DNA of 64,000 nucleotides from Flavobacteriaceae bacterium PS02336. Its GTDB lineage: Bacteria; Bacteroidota; Bacteroidia; Flavobacteriales; Flavobacteriaceae. Where the stretch lies: contig JASCOF010000003.1 of NCBI GenBank assembly GCA_029960065.1, forward strand, positions 719,448-783,447. Reading direction: 5' to 3'. The stretch's first letter is position 1; each line of letters begins with the position of its first letter. Shown one piece after another: positions 47,487-56,400 of this stretch. A program made the position numbers and the translations under genes. The notes under the pieces were generated by a model. The model was not told the DNA's origin, did no database searches, and saw only the letters and a program-made list of their open reading frames with translations.

Positions 47487-47954
47487 ATGAAATGGTATGT
47501 AGTATACACCAAACCTAAATGGGAAAAAAGAGCTGCAGAACAATTAAGCAAGTTTAACATAAACTGTTATTGCCCTGTTATAAAAAAAGTGCAGCAAAGA
47601 TCTGACAGGAAGATAAAAGTTGAAGTGCCATTATTTAACCATTACATATTTGTACAACTAGCAGAAAAAGATAGAAATCTTGTATTTCATTCTCCAGGTG
47701 TTGTTAGGTTCTTATTCTGGCTTGGAAGACATGCTGTTGTAAAAGACCATGAAATCGAAACTATTAAAGAATGGCTTAATACTGGAGATACAGCTTCAGA
47801 AATATCAGTTATGCAATATCAGATTGGAGATAAGATACATTTAAACTCTGGTCCTTTTTGTGATCAAAATGCGGTTGTAAAAGACATTACAAAAACGCAT
47901 TATGTATTAATTTTGGAATCTTTAGGATATGTTTTAAAAGTAAAACATAAATAA
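47487..47954 (+). CDS. UpxY-family (NusG-like) transcription antiterminator
   Basis: The 155-residue protein has the NusG N-terminal domain (MKWYVVYTKPKWEKRAAEQL, HYIFVQLAEKDR, VVRFLFWLGRHAVV) and a C-terminal KOW-like segment (QIGDKIHLNSGPFCDQNAVVKDI). UpxY proteins let RNA polymerase read through long capsule operons in Bacteroides. Here the gene is divergent from the operon, whereas UpxY is usually the first gene inside it. A strong bidirectional-looking terminator follows. Confidence 0.92.
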   Translation: MKWYVVYTKPKWEKRAAEQLSKFNINCYCPVIKKVQQRSDRKIKVEVPLFNHYIFVQLAEKDRNLVFHSPGVVRFLFWLGRHAVVKDHEIETIKEWLNTGDTASEISVMQYQIGDKIHLNSGPFCDQNAVVKDITKTHYVLILESLGYVLKVKHK

Positions 47955-47957
47955 TAA

Positions 47958-48013
47958 ATGAAAAAAAGAGTTTTCTTAAGAGCTTACACGTAACTTGAAA
48001 CTCTTTTTTTCAT
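47958..48013. terminator. Long stem terminator between convergent upxY-like and XRE genes
   Basis: Sixteen-base perfectly complementary arms (ATGAAAAAAAGAGTTT and its complement) have T runs readable from either side. It probably terminates both the antiterminator transcript and the minus-strand regulator transcript. Confidence 0.88.
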
Positions 48014-48045
48014 GAAGCCAGCAGATGTTTTTTATTAGAAAAGAA

Positions 48046-48249
48046 TTAGTTTTCTAACTGGAAGATTTGACTTTTTTTGATGCCTAGAATTTTAACTAAT
48101 CGATCCAGTTTTGACAACTTAAGATCAATCATTCCATTTTCTATTTTCTCATATGTTTTTACGCTCATTTCCATTTGAATAGCTACATATTCTGGAGTAT
48201 GATTATTTTGCAACCGATACTCTTTTATTTTTAAGTAGTAATTTTCCAT
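48046..48249 (-). CDS. Small XRE-family regulator
   Basis: The 67-residue protein is a bare Cro/C1-type HTH domain (NNHTPEYVAIQMEMSVKTYEKIENG) with no extra domain. It is closely similar in layout to the neighbour at 48323-48553. Both lie near the divergent promoter region of the polysaccharide locus. The target is unknown. Confidence 0.85.
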   Translation of the reverse strand: MENYYLKIKEYRLQNNHTPEYVAIQMEMSVKTYEKIENGMIDLKLSKLDRLVKILGIKKSQIFQLEN

Positions 48250-48322
48250 GACCTTATTTTTTATACTATTTCAAACTATTTAAGTTTCTTTTTATAATAT
48301 TCAACAAATTACGGGAAGAGAT

Positions 48323-48553
48323 TTATCTCGTTTCACTAAAGAAAATGGAGACATCGAATTTAAAGATGAACTCAATTGAAACCTCTAATACTTTTGAAAT
48401 TTCAATTAATTTAGAAACGGTTAAATCAACATCACCTCTTTCAATTTTACCATAACCGCTGGTACTCATTTTTAATTCAGCCGCAACATATTCTCTAGTC
48501 AAATTTTTTAATTCTCTTATCTTTCTGATATTTTCATATACACTGTATTTCAT
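48323..48553 (-). CDS. Small XRE-family regulator
   Basis: The 76-residue HTH protein (LTREYVAAELKMSTSGYGKIERGDVDLTVSKL) is a paralogue of the downstream 67-residue regulator, with a slightly longer hydrophobic C-terminus (FIFKFDVSIFF). It sits 73 nt upstream on the same strand, so a two-gene unit is possible. Confidence 0.85.
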   Translation of the reverse strand: MKYSVYENIRKIRELKNLTREYVAAELKMSTSGYGKIERGDVDLTVSKLIEISKVLEVSIEFIFKFDVSIFFSETR

Positions 48554-49124
48554 AAAAACAAAAAATCTAAGTGATTCTAATTTTGACGCTTATATTAACT
48601 CTTAAAAAAATGTATAATTGTGGTGATCGATTATTTACTTATTATTTTATTAAAAAATCACCTTTTTACAGCAACCATTCAATTATTAACAAGGTTTAAA
48701 CCTAAATGACTCTTTTTATTTATCATTCATTTTAAATTCTGACCAAAAATATATAATGTTTCGAGTTTATAATAATAAATCTGTTCAACGGATTTTAAAA
48801 TCCGATAAAATACAACATGCCGTGTTTTACGGCTCTCAGATCGTTCTAATATTCTACTAAAATTCTTATGTCGTAAGATATTAATCACGTAGTTATACGG
48901 TGCAAAACGAACTATTGAAAGGGTTTTCGTTTAATAACTAAAAAAAGTAAAAAGCATAAATTTTAGCAAAAGAGCAATTGCTTTAAAAAATAATCAGAAT
49001 CTTATTTCTATAAATAAATATGACGCAAAAAAAAAGCTGCTAGTAAATAGCAGCTTTTTTTGAATATTTATAATCATTTAAAAAAGTATTCAGAATATAT
49101 TTTTAACCTGATTTCTTTTCTTTT
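48554..49124. other. AT-rich intergenic region without a gene
   Basis: About 570 bp with no supported ORF. It contains a small inverted repeat (CGGATTTTAAAATCCG, around 48798-48813) and the terminator of the beta-helix operon at its right end. Confidence 0.5.
49027..49061 (-). terminator. Rho-independent terminator of the beta-helix operon
   Basis: Stem GCTGCTA/TAGCAGC is extended by flanking A/T pairs and followed on the minus strand by nine T. The mirror T run means it could also work from the plus strand. Confidence 0.88.
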
Positions 49125-51311
49125 TTATTGTGTTACCAAAAGTTGAGGATAAGGAGTTGGTGCTTCATTAATAATTACTGTAGAAACCCCTTCTTTTACA
49201 TTTACCAGTAATTTGTTAATTGTTGGATTTGACAATAACGAACTGTTACTATATACCCCCGATTCTTTTCCAAAACCTTTATTAGCGGGAACATTAGCTA
49301 AAGCATCACCAGTAATAACCGAATTAATAATATGATTGTTTAGTGAAGTATATAACATTGGTGAAAACATTGGCGAACTATCCAAAAATCTGCATCCTTC
49401 TATATTAGTGTAAGAGGAAACTATTGTTGAACCTGTTACCTTATTATTATATACATTTACGTTGTACATAGAAATTGAGTTACTTGTTAATACGTTTACA
49501 CCTGTGAAATTTGTAAAATCACTATTTGCAATGATTGGGTAATTCTGTCCAGCTAATGTAAGAGCTGTTTTTCCGCCGTCAAATTTACAATCTACCCAAG
49601 CATCTAAGTTATCCGCTCTTGTCGCCAGCATAGAAATTGCTGTTCCACAATTAATATATTGGTTTTTGTAGAACATCGTTTTATCTACATAAGCCGAATT
49701 AGTTTCGCCACTATTTCCTGCAGTCGGATCTTGAAAAAAGCCGACATTACAATTTACAAAACCTAGATTTTCTAGAAAATTATTATCAAAACCACCTGTC
49801 TTTTTTAGATGAATTCCATAATTCTGATCTCTAAAAACAACAAACTTCATGTTTTGATAAGCAATATTTTGTGTGCCGTAATCTGTTGATGCATACACAC
49901 CAACACTTCCACCTTGTAAAGTCAAGTTTGCCAGCGTAAAGTTACCGTCTTTACCTCCAACAAGAGAAATTAAAGGAAAATCATCTGTTAGACCTACAAT
50001 TGCTGTTTTGCCTGTACCTTTTCCAAAAATTCCATGTGCATTATCAAGAGGAACTTTTAAAGTCGATTTTATATAATAAATTCCTTCTGGAAGTTCTGCA
50101 ATTCCTTTTGTATCTATTAATCCTTGTATGTAACTGGTTTGATCTGTTTTACCAGCTCTTTCTGTCTTCCAGTTTGCCCCAAGCGGATCTGGTAATGTTT
50201 CCCAATTTGGTCTTGCCCAAGGTGTATATTGAGTACCGCGAATGGTAGTTGAAAGATTTTTTACAGTTGTCGCATTTGTCATTGCTGTTGTCTGTTCAAC
50301 GCCATTATATTTGATTGAATTACTAAATTCTAGATTTGCTAAAAGATCATAACCTGTAACAGTTCCAGCTTTTCTTATATAAGGACCAATACCATTAACC
50401 AAAAACATGTTTGTTCTTAACGACAAGACATCTGTTGGATAATTGTTATATTTATTTAAGAAGAAAACATTCGCCGCATCTATATCATATGATGGAGTTT
50501 TAAATGGTGAACCTCCATTTCCGCCTCCAAAATCTGTTAATTTTAGATTTCCCATATTTTTAGCATAAAACATGGCTTTTGTACCTTCGCCTTTAAAATT
50601 CCAGCTTTCTGCATCGATACCGACAAAAGTAGAGGATTGCAAATTATCAAGATCAGACGTATCTCCGTGAGGGGTTAAGAAATTAGTATGCAAATGCACA
50701 TTTCCATAACTTGGAGTCGCGCTATTTCCTTTCATCACAAGAACATTAGAAACTGTTCCAGATTGGTGTTTGATTATCTTATTATTTCTGAAATAACCAG
50801 ACTGACTGCAGTCTATCTGTATGTGCCCTCCGTAATTAATGAACGAGCAATTTTCGACCATCACGTTTGTACCTCTTAATATAGCCCATTTAATGGATTT
50901 GAAAGTACAATTTGAAATTACACCTCCTGATTGAAATGTTACAAACTTATCTGCTGGAAGTAAATCTTCCAAACGGACATTTGTGCTGCCGGCAGCGATT
51001 GTAATGTTAGAAACCTTTGTTAAAGTTGGATGACCATATAGTCGTTGATTGCTTTTCATTACAACATCAACACCTGTATAATCACCTTTTTCTAATCGCA
51101 CTGCACCATATTTATCTAAAGCTGCCTGAAGAGTTGCTTTTTGCGCAATTGGCAGTAAATAAGCATTAAAATAATCAATTTCTTCCTGCTGATTATTTAC
51201 GCCAGGCGTTACCGGAGGAGGAGTCTTAACTGGAGCCTCATCAATCGCATAATGATAGTTTTGCGAAAAAACTGCGCTTGAAAAAAGTAAAAAGTATATT
51301 AAATGTTTCAT
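49125..51311 (-). CDS. Exported right-handed parallel beta-helix protein (pectate-lyase-like fold)
   Basis: The 728-residue protein has a signal peptide (HLIYFLLFSSAVFSQ) and repeated short beta-coils with Asn-rich turns, in two blocks (residues about 50-340 and 400-690). Each block begins with a GDYTGVDVVMKSNQ / EGIYYIKSTLKVP-type segment, so the protein may be an internal duplication. I see no confident catalytic signature. Carbohydrate binding or cleavage is the usual role of such folds. No type IX sorting domain is present. It overlaps the upstream gene by 4 bp. Confidence 0.82.
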   Translation of the reverse strand: MKHLIYFLLFSSAVFSQNYHYAIDEAPVKTPPPVTPGVNNQQEEIDYFNAYLLPIAQKATLQAALDKYGAVRLEKGDYTGVDVVMKSNQRLYGHPTLTKVSNITIAAGSTNVRLEDLLPADKFVTFQSGGVISNCTFKSIKWAILRGTNVMVENCSFINYGGHIQIDCSQSGYFRNNKIIKHQSGTVSNVLVMKGNSATPSYGNVHLHTNFLTPHGDTSDLDNLQSSTFVGIDAESWNFKGEGTKAMFYAKNMGNLKLTDFGGGNGGSPFKTPSYDIDAANVFFLNKYNNYPTDVLSLRTNMFLVNGIGPYIRKAGTVTGYDLLANLEFSNSIKYNGVEQTTAMTNATTVKNLSTTIRGTQYTPWARPNWETLPDPLGANWKTERAGKTDQTSYIQGLIDTKGIAELPEGIYYIKSTLKVPLDNAHGIFGKGTGKTAIVGLTDDFPLISLVGGKDGNFTLANLTLQGGSVGVYASTDYGTQNIAYQNMKFVVFRDQNYGIHLKKTGGFDNNFLENLGFVNCNVGFFQDPTAGNSGETNSAYVDKTMFYKNQYINCGTAISMLATRADNLDAWVDCKFDGGKTALTLAGQNYPIIANSDFTNFTGVNVLTSNSISMYNVNVYNNKVTGSTIVSSYTNIEGCRFLDSSPMFSPMLYTSLNNHIINSVITGDALANVPANKGFGKESGVYSNSSLLSNPTINKLLVNVKEGVSTVIINEAPTPYPQLLVTQ

Positions 51312-52036
51312 TGTCCTGATATAATATAGGAATTTGTGCCTGTTTTTCTAAGAAATCCAAATCTCACGTTTCCTGCGGTACTGGTAAATTTTCCACTTCC
51401 ACCAGCTGTATAATTTAATGTAACACCAGAAGCCGCTTGAACTGTTAGCACAGCACCGTTATGAGCTTCTAAGTTAATTGTCTCTCCAATTGCCATACTT
51501 CCAAAATCTGAAGTCAGGGTCAAAGTAGATGATGTTGTACATTCTATTGTATTATTTACGTCACCAGCCGCAATATTTCTAGTTGAACTAAATGAAATGA
51601 CTGCAGATCTAAATGGAGTACTTGATGTTCCTCCTGCTGTTTTTGCATATAATGCATATGGAACACTCAAAAGCTGTGTTACTCCAGTAATATTATAATT
51701 TGTTCCTCCTTTTACATCTACCTGTGTTTCGATGTAATAAGGTCCTTTGTCCCAAGCAATTTTACTGAAATCTCCAGTTACAACTGTTCCAGTTCCAATT
51801 TCAAGAGAAACCAAACCATTCGTGTTTGTATTTACAGCATGCGTTTCCTGATAAACATTCGTTCCTGTCGCTGTACCTTGATGGACAATAATTTTAAGGC
51901 TAACTCGTGAATTTACTACCAAACTATTATCTTGTGCTCGAATAATAGCCTGATAACTCATTTTTTCAGGTGATTGTGCAAATACCTTAAACGTAACAGT
52001 CACAAAAAATAATAAAAGGATATGTGCAAGTTTCAT
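51308..52036 (-). CDS. Exported protein with the PMSYQAVIR-type N-terminal repeat domain
   Basis: The 242-residue product has a signal peptide (HILLLFFVTVTFKVFAQ) and an N-terminal domain with MSYQAIIRAQDNSLVVNSRVS and LSVPYALYAKTAGG, seen at the start of many Bacteroidota surface proteins. The C-terminal half is a Thr/Ser-rich beta domain (TIECTTSSTLTLTSDFG, FGFLRKTGTNSYI) resembling tail-fibre or surface appendage tips. No sorting domain is visible. It is the middle gene of a three-gene unit, and its 3' end overlaps the beta-helix gene by 4 bp. Confidence 0.8.
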   Translation of the reverse strand: MKLAHILLLFFVTVTFKVFAQSPEKMSYQAIIRAQDNSLVVNSRVSLKIIVHQGTATGTNVYQETHAVNTNTNGLVSLEIGTGTVVTGDFSKIAWDKGPYYIETQVDVKGGTNYNITGVTQLLSVPYALYAKTAGGTSSTPFRSAVISFSSTRNIAAGDVNNTIECTTSSTLTLTSDFGSMAIGETINLEAHNGAVLTVQAASGVTLNYTAGGSGKFTSTAGNVRFGFLRKTGTNSYIISGQ

Positions 52037-52051
52037 TGGATCTTTATTTTT

Positions 52052-52579
52052 TTAATTTTTAATTATTTTAAATGATTTCAAAATCTGACCATCATTATAT
52101 ACAACCAATATATAAACAGACGGACTTAGATAACTGAAGCTGACTTGAGCTTCTGTTTGATTAATTACATTTTGTTTTAGAAGTCTGCCTTGTATATCAT
52201 AGAGTCTATAGGACTTTTGTCCTTCCAGCTCTAGTCCGGTCATGCTTATATTAACGAAATCAATTGTTGGATTTGGGAAAGCAAATATTTCTGTTGTAGG
52301 TTTTTCTATATCTGGGGTATCTAACGATCCATCTTTTTCTTGATGCTGGATACCTTGGGCTACATTATAAACAGATTCTACTCCTATGTAAGTATAAAAA
52401 ACTTGACCAATAGAATAAGTTACCGTTCCAGAGCTACCAGTTGCACTGTTTCCAGATGCAATTATGGTTTCCATCATGTCGTTAGAATTTGAGGGCGAGC
52501 TTTGGCTAATTCCTACAAAAGGAATCAATAACATAGTTACTATCAGTAGGTGGATATTTCTTAATTTCAGATACTTCAC
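52052..52579 (-). CDS. T9SS type A sorting domain-containing protein
   Basis: The 175-residue protein has a signal peptide, a short N-terminal region (SGNSATGSSGTVTYSIGQVFY), and a C-terminal type IX secretion sorting domain at about 100-175: FAFPNPTIDFVNI, YRLYDIQGRLLKQ, and the final SPSVYILVVYNDGQILKSFKIIK. This domain directs export and cell-surface attachment by the T9SS. The remaining N-terminal part is small, so the protein may be a surface adaptor. It is first in the operon. Confidence 0.92.
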   Translation of the reverse strand: MKYLKLRNIHLLIVTMLLIPFVGISQSSPSNSNDMMETIIASGNSATGSSGTVTYSIGQVFYTYIGVESVYNVAQGIQHQEKDGSLDTPDIEKPTTEIFAFPNPTIDFVNISMTGLELEGQKSYRLYDIQGRLLKQNVINQTEAQVSFSYLSPSVYILVVYNDGQILKSFKIIKN

Positions 52580-53483
52580 AGTTCGTATTATTCACATTAA
52601 TTTTAATACTGCAAAAATATTTAATTTCAAAAAATAATCGATAAAAATTATGTTAATCCCGATTAACTACACAAAATGTAGTATTTTAATGGCTATTTAC
52701 TTACATTGAAAATGTTAAAATCTTACCTTTAATTTTTAACTGGCTATAAAAAGGATTTTTTAAACAATTCGTTTAGAGAGTAAAGATGAAATATTTTTGG
52801 CTTAAATATCAACAGGTTAGTATTACTAAAATTAACGCTGTTTTCTTCCATAAATTACATCAATACATTCTTTTTGCGTAATCTTCAAAACGCTAATACA
52901 TATTATTTGTATTTCATAATTATTAGGGGCAATAATAACGAATCTTCTATTTCTATTAACAAGAATATATCTCACTATAAATCAAAGACATAGAAAGTGG
53001 TAAAATTAAATAAATATTTTACAAACCCAATTATTAAATTATATTTTTTGAAAAAAAACTGAATCTGCAACAACATAATTTTATCTAAAATCAGCAAAAA
53101 GAGAAACTAAACCTAAAAAATCATCTGAATAATTTACCACAAATTTTTAGTAAAACTTGTCCTGCACAATTTAAAATATGCCATTCATCGAGAATAATAG
53201 CTTTATATGGAAAATGCGAGATTTACTGAAAAAAAATTCCTTTTTTTGATCAACTTATTGAAGAATAAGCGATAAATACCATTTTAATACAGAGCCAAAA
53301 TAAAAGCCAGAACCAATTAAAATTCTTACATCCATTTATTGACAAAGCTGCTAATTGTAAATAAAACGACAATTACCTATCACTAAAAAACTAAATAACA
53401 AGACTTTAGATCTAGTTTCAATTTTAGTTTAACGCTGATTTTATCATATTATTTTGCTCAACTTTAATTTTAATACCATTAAA
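52580..53483. other. Long AT-rich divergent intergenic region upstream of the NRPS-PKS cluster
   Basis: About 900 bp with no supported gene. It holds a -7 box for the leftward operon (52612-52619), a TATTTTTG match on the plus strand at 52792-52799, and a small hairpin CTACA-CAAAA-TGTAG at about 52670-52684. The sequence is very low GC and could contain the regulatory region of the biosynthetic cluster. Confidence 0.5.
52612..52619 (-). promoter_or_regulatory. Candidate -7 box (TATTTTTG) for the T9SS-domain operon
   Basis: A perfect TAnnTTTG on the minus strand, about 33 nt before ATG 52579. No clear -33 TTG. Confidence 0.4.
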
Positions 53484-56400
53484 ATGAAAAGACCTAATAA
53501 AAATAGTTTAGACAACGAGGTAAATTGGAAAAACATGAGTTATCCTCAAAATGCATTACACGAGCTTTTTAATGAGCAGGCTTTAGCAACTCCAAACGCA
53601 ATGGCGCTTGAATTTGAAAGTCAAAAATTTACCTATCAAGAGTTATCACAGATCGTAAATCAAATGGCTAACTATTTTTTAGACCAAGGTTTATACCCTG
53701 GTCAAGTAGCAGCTGTATCAATGGAGCGCAATCCTCATTTAATTGCTTCTCTGCTGGCTATTTTACAATGTGGTGCCGCTTACTTACCCTTAGATCCAAA
53801 ATTTCCGACGGAACGTCTAGAATTTATGCTCGAAGATTCGGAGGCTAGTTTTTTATTAACGACCAAATCCCTTTCTGCATCATTACCAACTGTTTCTAAG
53901 AAAATCTTAATTGAAGATGTACTATCTTCAATTGATCAATATCCTGATACACCTTTATATAATACTGTAAGTAATAAATCTGTGGCATACATGATGTATA
54001 CTTCTGGATCTACAGGAAAACCAAAAGGAGTTACGGTTACACATAAAAATTTAGTAAACTTTCTTTGCAGCATGGCAATTGAGCCAGGCATAAGTGCAAA
54101 TGACAAGCTGTTATCTATTACTACAATTTCTTTTGATATTGCAGGTTTAGAATTGTTTCTGCCTTTAATTACAGGTGCTTCAGTAGTTTTTGCTGATTAT
54201 GAGGCTACTCGAGACGGACAGCTTTTATTAAATCTTTTACAAAAAAAACAAATTACAATACTACAGGCTACTCCTACCACATGGCAAATGCTGTTAGATT
54301 CAGGTTGGGAAACTCCGTTAAATTTAAAAGCTCTTTGCGGAGGTGAAGCTATGCCTTTAAATCTTGCCCGTCAGCTTATTTCTAGATGCGAATCATTGTG
54401 GAATATGTACGGGCCAACAGAAACTACTATTTGGTCTGCTGTTAAAAATATTAAAGCCGAGGATGAATTAATCACAATTGGGCTTCCAATAGCAAATACT
54501 CAAATTTATTTAGTAGACGAAAAAGGCCACATTGTCGAATCGGGAGAAATTGGAGAAATTGTTATTGGCGGGGATGGAGTCGCAGAAGGTTACTGGAAAA
54601 GACCAGAACTTACAGCAGAAAAATTTATTCCAGATTCGTTCTCAGAAACTCCCAATTCAATTCTTTATCGCACAGGAGATTTAGGAAAATTGCTTCCAAA
54701 CGGAGAATTTCAATGTTTAGGACGTATAGATCATCAGGTAAAAATTAGAGGCCACCGTATTGAATTAGGCGAAATTGAAGCTGCTTTAAATACAATTTCA
54801 GGTATTAAACAATCGGCTGTTATTGTAAGCAAATATCTTGGAAACGAAGATAAACTTGTTGCTTACTTAAAATCAAATGATCAATTACAGGATGATACAC
54901 AAATTCAAGAATCGCTTTCTAAAGTATTGCCAGAAATATTACTGCCTTCAAAATACATTTGGGTTGATGAATTTCCAATAACGCCAAATGGTAAAATTGA
55001 TAAAAAGAATTTACCAGTGCCAGAAAATAACAGACCTGATTCTGCTCCGCTTTTCAAAAAACCATCCACTCAATTAGAAAAAGAAATTGCAAAAATCTGG
55101 AGCGAAGAATTAAAGTTCTCAAGCATTGGTATAGATGACGATTTCTTTGATATGGGAGGAAGTTCAGTATTGGCACAAAAAGTAGCAACATTAATGAGAC
55201 AGCAGTTATCTAAAGAGATTCCTGTTTCTAAAATTTATATTCATCCAACAATTCGAGAATTAGCACTTACGCTAGAAGAAAATGACAGTGAAATTAAAGA
55301 TGATGTTTTTAAATTTAAAAATAATAATGACAAAACAGCCTCTTCAGACATTGCTATAATTGGTATGGCGGGAAGATTCCCTGGTTCTGATACTATAGAC
55401 GAATTGTGGGAAAATCTGAGAGATGGAAAAGAAACCATTTCTTTATTTACAAAAGAAGAATTAGATATTAGTCTGCCTGAAAGCCTTCGTAATGATCCAT
55501 TATATATAGGAGCGAGAGGTATTCTGCCTTCTGCCAAAACATTTGATGCTGCTTTCTTTGGACTAAATCCACAGCTTGCCGCCACAATGGATCCTCAGAT
55601 ACGAGTATTCATGGAAATTTCGTGGGAAGCATTAGAACAAGCCGGTCATCTGCCAAAACATTATAAAGGAAGTATTGGAGTGTATTCTGGCAGTGAAATT
55701 AATACTTACTATGAGAATAATATTTTTAATAACAACGAACTAAAAAGTTCGGTTGGCGAATTACAAATCTATACTGTCAATGGTAAAGATTTTATTGCGC
55801 CTCGTACATCCTATCATTTAAATCTAAAAGGTCCGTCTGTTAGCGTACATTCTGCCTGTTCCACTTCATTGTTAGCAGTTGCTGAAGCAGTTAAAGCAAT
55901 TAGAGCAGGTATGTGTGATGTTGCTCTTGCAGGAGGATCCAGTGTAACTTGTCCTATAAATAGCGGTCATCTTTATGACGATGGTTTTATAAAAAGCCCA
56001 GATGGTTCTACCCGATCTTTTGAAGCTTCTGGAAAGGGAACTGTTTTTAGTGATGGAGCTGGAGTGATTGTCCTCAAAAAATTAGAGGAAGCAGAAAAAG
56101 ATGGAGATATTATTTATGGCGTTATTAAAGGGGTTGGTGTAAACAATGACGGCGGCGACAAAGGAAGCTTCATGTCTCCGAGTGCCAAAGGGCAAGCTGG
56201 AGCAATAATTAATGCTTTTAACGATGCTCAAATATCACCATCTACAATTAGTTATATGGAAGCACATGGTACTGCAACACCAATTGGCGATCCTATAGAA
56301 ATTGAAGGCCTTAAAATAGCTTATGGAAAGCAGGAAAAAAACAACTATTGTGCGCTAGGTTCTATAAAAAGTAATATGGGACATACCACGGCAGCTGCTG

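Noticed and set aside
55241..55585. 114-residue minus-strand ORF within the NRPS-PKS gene
   Set aside because: It overlaps the PCP-KS junction of a well-supported synthase in antisense; no independent support.
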